Shown one piece after another: positions 1 through 9,990 of a DNA stretch of 64,000 nucleotides. Position 1 is the stretch's first letter. Each line of letters opens with the position of its first letter. This stretch comes from Drechmeria coniospora (Eukaryota; Ascomycota; Sordariomycetes; Hypocreales; Ophiocordycipitaceae), in NCBI RefSeq assembly GCF_001625195.1, contig NC_054391.1, positions 1,922,001-1,986,000 on the forward strand, in the 5' to 3' direction. Both the position numbers and the translations under genes were made by a program. The notes under the pieces are model-generated. The model was given only the letters and a program-made list of their open reading frames with translations, made no database searches and had not been told where the DNA came from.

Positions 1-1826
1 GTGCCGTCAGCGGCCTCATTGTTGTTTATACCTACAACTACGGAGTACGGAGTATGTACAGTGCTCACTTTCGTCTACTTGTACCGCACTCACAGTCCTA
101 TTAGTACTCCTACTAATGTGCCAGTACTAAGGCACTGTACGAACACTTTGTGCTGTACAAGTACAGTAGTGCTAGTGTACTTGACTGTCTAGGTACAGTA
201 AGTATACTGCAAGTAAATGCGCATGCGAAGCAAGTACAGTACATGGACACTTGCTGGGCTATACTTGTGTCCATGTACTTGGTGCATACATGTACTCTGT
301 ACTCCGTACTCCGTACCTGTACTTACTGTACTCCGTACATGTAGGTACCTCCATACCTTGTACAGGATGTCTAACGATTATCCAAGTACCTGCACCACGC
401 AAGTACTCCGACGATGCAGTATCGCGACAAGTTAATCCGCCTGGGAGGGCCCAGACGTCGTCCGCCGCCTTTGTCTTGGACCCCTTCCGAGCCTGCGCTT
501 GCGCCTCGATTGTTGATGCATCACTTTCTTTCAATTGAATGCCATCGTACGTCCATGTGGGGCTCGTCGTCATTTGTACTCGGACTCGTAAGTGCACTGC
601 TACCGGGACGTACGCAAGTCGACTAGGGGGCGAAACGAGCAGGAACAGTTGTCTCGGGACCGTTAGGCCTAGCCGTCTGCCAAACGGTACGCGGGAGCTG
701 GGTGTCCTGCGCGCACAGTACGGAGAGCCTACGGAGTACGAACACTTGGATACTGGACTCTCTGTATTACTCCGTACACGAATATCTACAGCACACCTAT
801 CCGAAGTACTGTCCGGATAATACCTTGGTACTCCGTACACGAGGACAGTACTTCGGATAGGTGTACTGTGCCTAGGTATTCGTGTACGGAGAACCGAGTA
901 TTGCCAACGCCTACAGTATACCTCAAACCGTAAGTACTTATACCTATCGACACCAAATGCTGTATCTGTATGCTGTACCGACACCGACCACCGCACGAAA
1001 TACACCAAACGCTGTTCCCGAAGTACTCCGTAATTACTGCACACCTAATACCCGCCTAATACTTGTAGGTGTACTCCGTAATTACCTGCTGGCACCTACA
1101 AGTAATACCTGCATCTAATACTCACTTGTGGCAACACCTAGTGCCATACGAGTACCTACAAGTACACCCAATAATGCGCTTGTACCAACATCTGGCAATG
1201 TACAAATACCTACCTAGTACATACCTACAAATACTGTACTGTACCTACACCTGATGCTGCGCCTGCACCTAGCACTCCGCGGCAGGGACTGACTTCCCCT
1301 TGGTGACCTGTGCCCTCCCCCCCTCCCGATGACAAGGTATCCAGCCACTGTGGTGAGCCACTATATAACGCTGCGCTGCCCCGCGCCTAGCGACAAAGCG
1401 GCCAGTGGAAAGGCTGCTGCACCAGGAGCTATACGGAGTACGGAGCGCGATTGTGCTACGAAGCTAAAACTATCCCCCACCACCCACCCCCCACTCCGCT
1501 TCCCCCCCCCCCTACCTATAATCGTCACAGCAGCCCGCCCTGATATCACGCTGCGAACAACCTCTCGCTTTCCAACCCATCAGCATCATCCGCTCTTGTT
1601 GCCTGCCCCGAACGAGGACGACCGTTTCGAATCCGCTACTACGGGAAGCCCACGATCGACCGCTCGCATCAACCGGTTTCCCTCGCCAATGCGTCCTCGT
1701 TGAGGAATAATCCCAAGAAAACTCTCCCCTCCTCGTTCGGCCATCCCGTCCGCCCCCAGCGCGCGACCAGGCGGTAGCTGCATCAACGCCGCCCTCCCCT
1801 CTTCCAGCTTTCTCTCGGTGGCCATC
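1..1826. other. Repeat-rich intergenic spacer
   Basis: No supported gene. The first 1,250 bases are crowded with short dispersed motifs of the TACTCCGTAC / GTACGGAGTA type, TACAAGTAC and TAATACC, with stop codons in most frames. A long imperfect inverted repeat lies at 771-890. From about 1,260 the sequence becomes pyrimidine-rich, as expected for the promoter and 5' leader of the downstream E2 gene. Confidence 0.75.
771..890. repeat. Long imperfect inverted repeat (hairpin)
   Basis: The arm at 771-814 is nearly the exact reverse complement of the arm at 843-890. The inner part of the arms (GGATAGGTGT, AGTACTTCGG) matches perfectly and the mismatches and small indels lie in the outer half. 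The loop of about 28 bases contains a TACTCCGTAC motif. The arms could fold into a hairpin. It could be a small MITE-like element or a chance product of the local repeat family, and no target-site duplication is obvious. Confidence 0.8.
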
Positions 1827-2370
1827 ATGTCCTCGAAACGCATCACCAAGGTCCGTCCGTCGTCTGCGCGGAACAAGTGGGTGCAGGTCGCAGCTAACGC
1901 GGAGCCGTTGGCAGGAATTCGCCGAAATGTCGCAGAACCCGCCGCCAGATTTCTCCGTCTCCCTACCGGCCTCCCAGTCCATCCACTCCTGGCACGTCGT
2001 CCTCTCCGCGCCCGCCGGTACGCCCTATCACCCGGGCCGCTTCGCTCTCCTCCTCACCCTCCCGACCGACTATCCCTTCAAGCCACCTTCGTTGCGCTTC
2101 CTCACCCGCATCTACCATCCCAACGTCACCGACGACTCCCTCGGCAACATCTGCCTCGCCATTCTCAAGTCCGACCAGTGGAAGCCGTCGACAAAGATCG
2201 CCGCCGTCCTCGACGCCGTCCGCAACTTGCTCGTCGAGCCCCAACCCGACGACCCTCTCGAGGAGCGCATCGCCGACGAGTACCGCACCGACAAGGTCGC
2301 CTGGGAGAAGAAGGCGCAGCAGCATGTGCAAAAGTATGCCACCGGAAATCCCGTCTTTCCCGCCGCATGA
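1827..2370 (+). CDS. Ubiquitin-conjugating enzyme E2 (UBE2L3-like)
   Basis: CDS join(1827..1850,1915..2370), 159 aa. An E2 carries ubiquitin as a thioester and passes it to E3 ligases or substrates. The protein is essentially one UBC fold. The HPN motif is at residues 76-78 and the catalytic Cys at 88 (GNICLAILK), followed by WKPSTK. The C-terminal half (EPQPDDPLEERIADEY) resembles the UbcH7/UBE2L3 branch, whose catalytic Cys is at about the same position. The first exon encodes only MSSKRITK, the usual E2 helix-1 start. The 64-nt intron has a GTCCGT donor, a CTAAC branch point and a GCAG acceptor, and joins in phase 0. Length is normal. The E2 identity is firm and the subfamily is inference. 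Confidence 0.9.
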
Positions 2371-3248
2371 CCGATGTTCGCCCCGACAATCGTCGCGATG
2401 CATCAGTCTGGCAAGCATATTTGCCCGTCGAACCCGGACCGGATCGGCCTCGATGCCGACACATTCTTCGTTCGCCCGCGGCCTGCCTGGGCCTGGTCGG
2501 TGAAACAGCCGTCGATGGAATGAGTGAATGGCATCTGCAAGTAGTTAGTTGACCAGCTATGCATACGTAATTCATCCGTCCACCCCCGAGCCCTTCAACG
2601 AGAGGGATCCGTCCCTCTGCCCTTGACATGACGACTCACTGTCCCACGTCCTGCCATCGTCATCGCTTCGTTTCAATTTGCTTCCTCACTTGTGGTTTCA
2701 TTTCATTTCATGTAATTTCCCTTCAATTTATGTCATGTAATCTTGGTCTCCATGTGTGCGCTCGCGTGCTTGGTGCGACATGAAACCGCCTCCCTGCCGG
2801 CATAGCCTTATGTACTGCGCCAGTCTAGCCAACCATTTTACATGCCATGTGTCAATCTATACACACCGGAACTCGCCAATTGGCATGCACATGTCCCAAG
2901 CTCTCCATTCATCTGTTTGTCCGCAGGGGGTCTCTGCCGCCCCCTGCGACTTCGCAGCCGTATCGTCGTGACAAAGAAAAAAAAATGGTAGAAAGGAACG
3001 GGGCGGCAACGTCAGCCCAATCGATGGCGAGCGGCGGCGAACGCACGCACGGAGATGCCGTGAGGATCAAGGTGGCCGTGTGAGCGCGGCCGACCCCACG
3101 ACATTCTCCTGCTCCCCGTATCCCCAACGCCATGCTGTCGACAAGGTCGACGAGAAAAACAAACTGCGCAGCCTCTCAGGCCCGTGACAAAGACGTCGCG
3201 GCCTGGGCCGGAGCGGCGGCGGCGGCGGCGGGAACGTCGTCTCGCCTC
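2371..3248. other. Intergenic, convergent 3' regions
   Basis: This lies between the 3' ends of the E2 gene (+) and the TBC gene (-). It holds T-rich stretches such as those around 2,690-2,740 that fit 3' UTR and polyadenylation signals, and an A-run at about 2,975. No gene is supported. Confidence 0.7.
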
Positions 3249-6233
3249 TCAGGCGTTGACGGTTCGGCTCCTCGACAGGCCCCTCCGCTTGCTGAACAGG
3301 GTGCCCCTCCGTTGGACGGGCTCCGTCTCCACCTCGGACGTGCCCTCGGTCCTCCCGTCGCCCGACAGCTTCTCGGCCTTGTCCTGGTGCGCCCTCTCGC
3401 GGCGCGCCTGCCGACGCTCGTCGATGGTCACCTGGCTGAGGTGGCCGAATCCGTTCCGTCGCTTGAAGCAGGCGGCCATGAGCTGGTTCGCGTCCACCAT
3501 GCGCCTCGGCATCGACTGCACGACGCCGAACATCTCCATCGGGTCCGATACCGCCTTGATCTCGGCCTCGCCCGTCTTGAAGATGGCCAGGGCGATGCGG
3601 AAGAGCGTCTTGGAGCCTTCGTAGAAGAAGACGTCCCAGACGCGGAGCGTCGTCTCGATCGGCAGCGTGCCGATGAAGCAGCTCATGAACCAGGCCGTCA
3701 TGCACATCGTGATGGGAGGTAGCCGCTCCGTCGACAGCCGCGGCAGGTCCCGGCGGCGCATCTTCGGCAGTGGCTTCCGGATCGACTTGCTCGTCCCCGG
3801 ACGGGAAGAGTCTGGGTTGCCCTCGAGCTCGCCGCCGATCTTGTCCCAGACGGCGGGCATCGTGTCGCGCAGCTCCGTCATGAGGACGCCGAGGTCGACC
3901 CGGGAGCCTTCGAGGCTCATGTCATGGGTGCCGGGCAAGTAGATGATGGTGATGACGTTGAGCAGCCAGAAGCACTGCTCCTCCGTCTCGACGAAGAGGA
4001 GGAGGAGGCCGGCGAGGAAGTTGAGGCTCTGGCAGTAGCCGATCCGAGGGTTGTAGACAGCGAAGGCGTGCAGGACCCGACGCAGCGACGAGATGATGAC
4101 CGGCTCATCCGCCTCGCCCGGCGGCCCGAAGGAGCCGTCGTCGTCGCTCGAGGTCGAGCCGGTGGCGGTGAACTGGCTACCCCGGTCGACCGAGGGACCG
4201 CCGTACCGGGCCGAGGGCTTGAACTGAATGTTGTCGGGAAAGGTACGGTGCAGGTCTCGTTCGATGGCCTCGACGTCGACCTGCTTGGCCTGCTTCAGCA
4301 CGAGCTTGTCGTAGAGGCCCGAGTGCTTGGCCAGGATGGCCGGGCCGCCGGCGTAGTAGAACCAGGCGGCGCCCCGCCAGTCGGGAGGGATGCCTTTGCG
4401 GACGAACCTCTTCGTCTTGGCGTTGGGCGCCGGGAAGCGTATGGGCCGGTCCGTCATCAAGGCGCAGTCCTTCATGTACGTCACCCACTTCTTTCGCCTC
4501 CGGGCCAGGTACTGCGAGTACCCCTTGTCCCACAGGTCGTACTTTTCACGGCTGACGTGGGGGCTCTGCTTCTTGAAGCCGTACCGATCGCGAGAGCCGG
4601 GGTCCTCGAGATCGATCGGCACAGGGGGCCGCAGGGGCGTGTCCAACGGCGACGGGCAGGGGCTTGGCGACGCCGAGGCGGGAGAAGGCGCCGTCGGCAT
4701 GCCGTCGACGCCCGTGCCGGCGTGGACGAGGCCCGGGACCGAGACCGAGACGACGGATGGCTGCGAGTAGAACGACTTGGCCGAATCTCGATTGTCGGCC
4801 GCGTTCGGCTGCTTCGAGTCGGCGCTGCCGGAAATGGCGTGGACGGTGGAGGTGAAGGCGGCGCTCGTGAAGATCATCCTGGACTGCCTGATCTCGGCGT
4901 CCAGCGTGGACCGAGCGGTCGGCAGGGCCGGTCCGAAGTCGTCCGACAAGGCCTTGCCCTCGAGCCCAGGTCGCTCCGACATGGCCGTGGCAGATGGGGA
5001 GTCAAAGTGGGTGTCGCCGTCGTCGTCGTCGGCGTCAATCGTGCGTCGGGTATCGTCGTGGTGAGCTTCGCCGCCGCGATAGTCTTTGTCGTCGTCGTCG
5101 TTTTCCTCGTCGTCGTCGTCGTCGTTCCTCTTGCCGCCGACGGTGCCGTCGTGGTTGATCCCGTCGTGGTTGTTGCTGTTGTTGCTGTTGTAGTTGCGGT
5201 TGTCGTCGTCGTCGTCGTCTTCGTCGTCGTCGTCGGCAAAGCCTTTTTCGTACATGCCCATAACATCTTCCAAGCTGGGCTCGTCGGGATTGGCGGCGTA
5301 GAGCGAGGTGACGGAACTGTTCTTGGTCAGGAGGCTGCTGCAGCGCTCTGTAACGGCGGTGCCAGGGGTTGTCGAGGCCGTGAGTTGGGATCTGAAACTG
5401 GAGCGCAGCTCGTCCCCGTTCAGCCAGGGTGCTGGGGCCCCACCGGGTACGGGGGCGGCGCTGTCCATTAAGTTCGCCACGGTTGGCGACGGAGCTCCAC
5501 CGGCAACGATTGGCGGGCCAGTGGCGTTACGAGTACGGCGACTTCTCGGCTCTGCAGCTTCGCCAGTGGGAGGAGCCAGCGGGGAGGGAAATGCAGAGGC
5601 AGATTGGGAGGATGAAGCGGAGGGGCGCCTGCGTCTCTGCCAGGGCGGCGGTGTCTGGGGTGCGAATTCCAAAAGGTCCGTGGGTCGCGGTGGCAGGCGA
5701 TGCGCGTTGACCGTCTCCGGAACAATCGGCTCCGGCGAGCTCGTAAGCAGCGGCTGCCGAATGCTCTGCTTCCTCGGTCTCGAAAAGTTTTCCATGGCGA
5801 CACCGTCGAGCGAGCGCATCTCGGCCATCGACGACTTCGCCGACAGAGGCACCGACGGCGAGCGTCTCTCCGGGGTCGAATGTCCGCTCAGGGACTCGCG
5901 CGGCACGGCTTCGGTTCCAGCCCACGTCGGAGCCTGCACTTGGGTTTGCGTCTGGGCCGGCAGCCCTTGCTGCCCTTGCGGCTCCGGTCGAGCATCGAAG
6001 GGCGAGGCCCGCCCGGTCGACGTCGGGCTGCGGTTCTTCAGGAACGGGCCATGCGAAAGGGAGTCCCATCGTGGCGAGACGGGGAGGACAGGCGACCGTG
6101 CCGCGTCGGAGCTGTCGAGGACGAGAGGGGTGACGGTGGGCTTGATGCGCGAGGCGTAGAGAGCGCATTGGCGATTCTGCACGCCGCGGTGGCGGCCGAC
6201 GGTGTCGATTTCAGCCGGCGGCATGACGGCCAT
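3249..6233 (-). CDS. TBC-domain Rab GTPase-activating protein
   Basis: Single-exon reading of 994 aa. TBC proteins stimulate GTP hydrolysis by Rab GTPases and so switch off membrane-traffic steps. The TBC domain occupies roughly residues 600-900. The arginine-finger segment IERDLHRTF is near 657 and the glutamine-finger segment GYCQSLNFLAG near 734, so both catalytic fingers are present. The first 560 residues are Ser/Pro-rich and probably disordered, with an Asp/Glu/Asn tract near 330-380 encoded by long trinucleotide runs (about 5,090-5,245). The tail is basic. The ATG at 6233 is the first in the frame, but an upstream exon cannot be excluded. The Rab partner cannot be told from sequence. 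Confidence 0.88.
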   Translation of the reverse strand: MAVMPPAEIDTVGRHRGVQNRQCALYASRIKPTVTPLVLDSSDAARSPVLPVSPRWDSLSHGPFLKNRSPTSTGRASPFDARPEPQGQQGLPAQTQTQVQAPTWAGTEAVPRESLSGHSTPERRSPSVPLSAKSSMAEMRSLDGVAMENFSRPRKQSIRQPLLTSSPEPIVPETVNAHRLPPRPTDLLEFAPQTPPPWQRRRRPSASSSQSASAFPSPLAPPTGEAAEPRSRRTRNATGPPIVAGGAPSPTVANLMDSAAPVPGGAPAPWLNGDELRSSFRSQLTASTTPGTAVTERCSSLLTKNSSVTSLYAANPDEPSLEDVMGMYEKGFADDDDEDDDDDDNRNYNSNNSNNHDGINHDGTVGGKRNDDDDDEENDDDDKDYRGGEAHHDDTRRTIDADDDDGDTHFDSPSATAMSERPGLEGKALSDDFGPALPTARSTLDAEIRQSRMIFTSAAFTSTVHAISGSADSKQPNAADNRDSAKSFYSQPSVVSVSVPGLVHAGTGVDGMPTAPSPASASPSPCPSPLDTPLRPPVPIDLEDPGSRDRYGFKKQSPHVSREKYDLWDKGYSQYLARRRKKWVTYMKDCALMTDRPIRFPAPNAKTKRFVRKGIPPDWRGAAWFYYAGGPAILAKHSGLYDKLVLKQAKQVDVEAIERDLHRTFPDNIQFKPSARYGGPSVDRGSQFTATGSTSSDDDGSFGPPGEADEPVIISSLRRVLHAFAVYNPRIGYCQSLNFLAGLLLLFVETEEQCFWLLNVITIIYLPGTHDMSLEGSRVDLGVLMTELRDTMPAVWDKIGGELEGNPDSSRPGTSKSIRKPLPKMRRRDLPRLSTERLPPITMCMTAWFMSCFIGTLPIETTLRVWDVFFYEGSKTLFRIALAIFKTGEAEIKAVSDPMEMFGVVQSMPRRMVDANQLMAACFKRRNGFGHLSQVTIDERRQARRERAHQDKAEKLSGDGRTEGTSEVETEPVQRRGTLFSKRRGLSRSRTVNA

Positions 6234-6617
6234 GGCGGATCGGCACTCTCGGAGCCCAGCGCCGCCAACTCTCCGGGCTCACGGGTGGCAGGGTGCCCGG
6301 CACTTGGCGGGTGACCCGGACGAGGTAGGCGATGGGCGGTAGCGAGCGATGGCAGTTACCGCCGGGGCATCCGACGGCGAGCTGCGGCTTACGTTTGCGT
6401 TTGCGTTTGCGTTGGTGTCGAGGCCGGGAGTTTGACGCGCTCGGCCATTGCCTCGCAGGTCTCCAAAGGATGAGAGACGAACTAGAACGCAGGCTGATGC
6501 CGATGCAGCGCGCCAAGGCAAGACTATAGGCTGCCGAGAACTTGATGGAAGAAAGGAGCGAAAGAGTGTGTGACCTGCCGGTTGTGCCGATGACAAGCAG
6601 GAGCCAATTCGAACGAT

Positions 6618-6670
6618 GGGACCAGACGATGGGGACCGGACGATGGGGACCGGACGATGGGGACCGGACG
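6618..6670. repeat. Short 14-bp tandem repeat
   Basis: About three and a half head-to-tail copies of a unit reading GACGATGGGGACCG. It is non-coding as far as can be judged and lies upstream of the TBC gene start. Confidence 0.8.
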
Positions 6671-9109
6671 ACGGCGTCGTTCGCAACAAAGGTCAAGATG
6701 TGCTTGCTGTACCGAGCATGCGGGCGTGAATCAGGCGCGACCGACGAGGCGGATTCGGCAGCCAAGCATCGACGTCGACGACGAGGCGGTAGGTAGTGAA
6801 GGTTCAAAGGTCGGATCCTAACGCAGATTATCCCAATCTCCTCCCTGAGCGAGCGTAACGATTTAAGCAGCAGGGTGCAGGGTTTGCAGGGCGTCGTCGG
6901 CGGTGGCGACGGGTCGCGGTGACTCGGCCGGACGGGGACGCGACGTTGATATCGAAGCTGGCTCAGGATCGAGTCACGTCCTAGGGCGTCTGCTCTCGAA
7001 AGTGCACCTGTGCCGTCATCGAGGGAGCACGCGTACAGTGAAGGCGGCCGACAGGAATGCCAGCACCACACGGCGGCTGGAGTCAACAAGGGCGGCGCGG
7101 CGCAGGGCTGGAATTGAGCACTGGAATTGCCCGCTCGACAGGTCAACGAGGGGCGGCCGAGCCGTTTGCCGATGGCGTGCTCGTGGACGAAGGGTATTAG
7201 TGGCGAGCTCGAAAAAGAGAGGACGAGGATGGCCGGCAGGTCAGCGAGCGAGAGGCAGGAAAATTGCCGATGCTGATGCTCCTCGCCTGCGGGTGAGCGA
7301 AGGGATGGATGGATGGATGGATGGGGACGCAGGATGAGCAGAGCAGCGAAGAAAAAGTAATGCCTGCAGCTGGCGGCGAGTTGTGTGGGCACTCGGGCAG
7401 GGAGAGCGCGGCTCCGCTCCTCCTCAAGTGCAGGCCTGTTCCACAGCCCGCCGGCCTTTGGCAGCACCGCAGCAGGCACGAGCACGCCGTCGGTACGAAG
7501 GTGATGCCCACGCAGGCGTACATGTACCCGTTCGCCATGCATGCACGGGGTACGTGTTCGTCTCTCCGTACGAGCACGTAAGTGAGTACGCTGCATTGGC
7601 AGACGAGGATGCACCATCGGCACACTGTGCTGTGCAAACATGGCGTTGCTGCTGTGCAGTGGGGGCTTCGGCAGCTCTCGTTTGGGAGGCTGCCGATTAT
7701 GTTTACAACCATTCTGGTGGACGAGAAGGGCGCTAGCGACGGTGGCTGAGGCCGCTCTGCCATGTTCTGTGCCGGGACGAGGAGAGAGAGTACCTAGGGC
7801 CCTGTACCGGGTACAACGATCAGGGTCTCCGTGTGCGGGGCTATTGTGTGTACGGGTACGAAGTGTCGAGGTACCCGCTACAGCACGGCTAAGGCGCCCG
7901 ACGGGCCATGGCGGTCCAGGAACCGATCTTGACAGAGGTGATTTCGAGTGCGCTTCGTGCCTAAATGGTATTAGCAGTACGGACTGCGAACTAGTACCAC
8001 TAGTCTCATGCATTCGGTCGACTCGTCGAGCGCATGTATTACCACCCATTATTAATTTTTATTCCCCAGCACAGGTTAGTATCTGCTAATAATAATGGAG
8101 AATCGCATAAGTGTACGTGCCCGGAAACAGAGCCCAAGTACGCACTAGAAGATTTATTGTTCCACTCGCCGCCATCGCATCGTTTCGAACGCAACGGATC
8201 CATGCTCCATTCAGGCAGCACGGCGTAGAACAGACGCGATTCGATAAAGGAGTAGTATGCTGGCGGCATACGCCCACGTACGAGAAATCACGGCTGCTCG
8301 TCGCGTAGCGATGGCCACCGCGCGAGTCAGAACCGGAGGTGCTTAAAGAGGAGGAATTGGGCTTCTCTCCATGTCTTTGCCCTCGTGCCGACTTCAGCGT
8401 CCGGTTATGTCCAATTGGTGCGCTCTGCTCAAACCATGCATGCGTGCACTCGCACTTAAGTACGGCACAAGATACCAAGGCAAGTACAGGTGCACTCCGT
8501 ACGGAGTCGTGTGCTGTACCTAGTAGTGATTGCATGTACCGCCTACAGGTACCGTCGTTGCCCCTGGGTGCGCCGCGCCCGCTGTTGGGGGGCGAGTTGG
8601 GTTAGCAGCCAATTTCGCGTGCGCTCTCGCAGGTGGCAGCTCGTACGATGCGCATGCGGCTGCGTCATGTTCATGCCACGGGGTGGACTACTTTTTGATT
8701 TTGATTTGCCGCTTGTTTCGCATGACTTACTTCTGCCGCTGCTTCGCAGCAGCAAGTGTGGGCAGTACACTTGCAGTGAGAGTACACGCGCGCCTTAGTC
8801 CCTACTTCTGTCAGGACTGGTACCCAAATGCTGTGCTCAGTAATACGCATCGGTCGTTCGTACTTGCATGTACATTTACGGAGTATGAATGGGAACATTT
8901 GTGTACTTACTATACACCTACTCTTTCCAAGTACGTGTGCACGCGAGAGGATGTGGGCACGGAGAGTGTTGCTGGATTGAATCTGGGCGTGTGATTGTCT
9001 CGCGAAGCAAAAGGAGCCAACTCGTGACGTCAGCAATGGCAAGGGGGTCTAGAACGATGTCGAGTGGTGCTCAGCGGGAGGTGACGATGGAAATCAGGTT
9101 AATACTAGG

Positions 9110-9990
9110 TAAATAATACGGAGTAATTACAGGGAAATACACTCAGGCGCACCCACACCTATAGGTACGATGTGGGTGAATCCGTATAATAATACTGCGT
9201 ACATGCTCTGTAAGTACTTGTGCAGAGTACGGAGTACGGAGGCAAGTACTCACTGCAGTTGCACAGTAACGGAAAGACTAATACTACCTGTAGTTGTACT
9301 CCGTACTCCATACAATTACTAAGTACAGTAATTACCACTTGTAGGGATGCAAGCGCTCGTGTAAGTACAGTAAGTACTTGCAAGTACGGACGGAGTACGG
9401 AGTACGTACCTACTATTAAGGACGAAGGTACTTTTACAACACGGTACAAGGATTAATAGCTCACTTATGCTTGTACTGTAGTTGTACGGAGTACGGAGTA
9501 AGTAATAATTACTTGTACATTTACGGAGTACAAGTTGGGTAATACTCCGTCCGGAGTAAGTGTCCATAATTTGCGTGTCCTTTCTTGTGTACGTACTCCG
9601 TATGGAGGTCATGTCCATGTACGGATTTTTGTTAGTAATGTTGCTCCTGTGCATTGAAGTAGGTGCAAGGAGGATATGCATTTGTATTAATAACCGGCAG
9701 GTTCCAGGCGCGGCTCATCATCTGCAAAACGGCCACAATCCGATCAGGGATTGGACTTGAGGATGGTTTGTGATGGCTAGTGCTGGGTTCGTCCACGACC
9801 TCCGTAAGTAGATGCAGCAGTATTACATGTAATGAGTTGTAAGTAATTACAGTACGGAGTACTTCGTACGCTACCTAGTATCAATACATTAGTACCTCGG
9901 TGCTGAGGTATTGCTTGTACTCCATGCTAGCCACTCCATACTCCGTATTACAGTACTTGTACATCAGCACTTCGTATTTTGGTATGCACC
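9110..9990. repeat. Cluster of TACTCCGTAC / GTACGGAGTA motifs
   Basis: A dense run of the dispersed motif in both orientations, often doubled as GGAGTACGGAGTAC (for example near 9,230, 9,390 and 9,490), mixed with TAAGTAC and TAATAC words. The same family appears at 290-900, 13,860-14,430, 22,240-22,560, 26,400-26,580 and 28,500-28,625. It is confined to gaps between genes. Confidence 0.85.

Noticed and set aside
259..1044. 261-codon minus-strand frame in the left spacer
   Set aside because: It is built from translated TACTCCGTAC-type repeats and the hairpin, giving repeated YSVLRT/TEYG words rather than a natural protein.
3924..5471. 515-codon plus-strand frame opposite the TBC gene
   Set aside because: Exact antisense of TBC coding sequence, with Val runs that are the complement of Asp/Asn codons.
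6500..7000. Possible tRNA or other RNA gene (TTCGAA-type words here and near 1,627 and 8,182)
   Set aside because: No cloverleaf with paired acceptor stem and A/B boxes could be built around these words.
6211..8049. 612-codon minus-strand open frame upstream of the TBC gene
   Set aside because: Composition is erratic (Arg/Ser/Pro/His-rich), no domain or membrane pattern is visible, and it overlaps microsatellites and the TBC promoter and start. Long chance frames are common in GC-rich DNA. RNA evidence would be needed to revive it.
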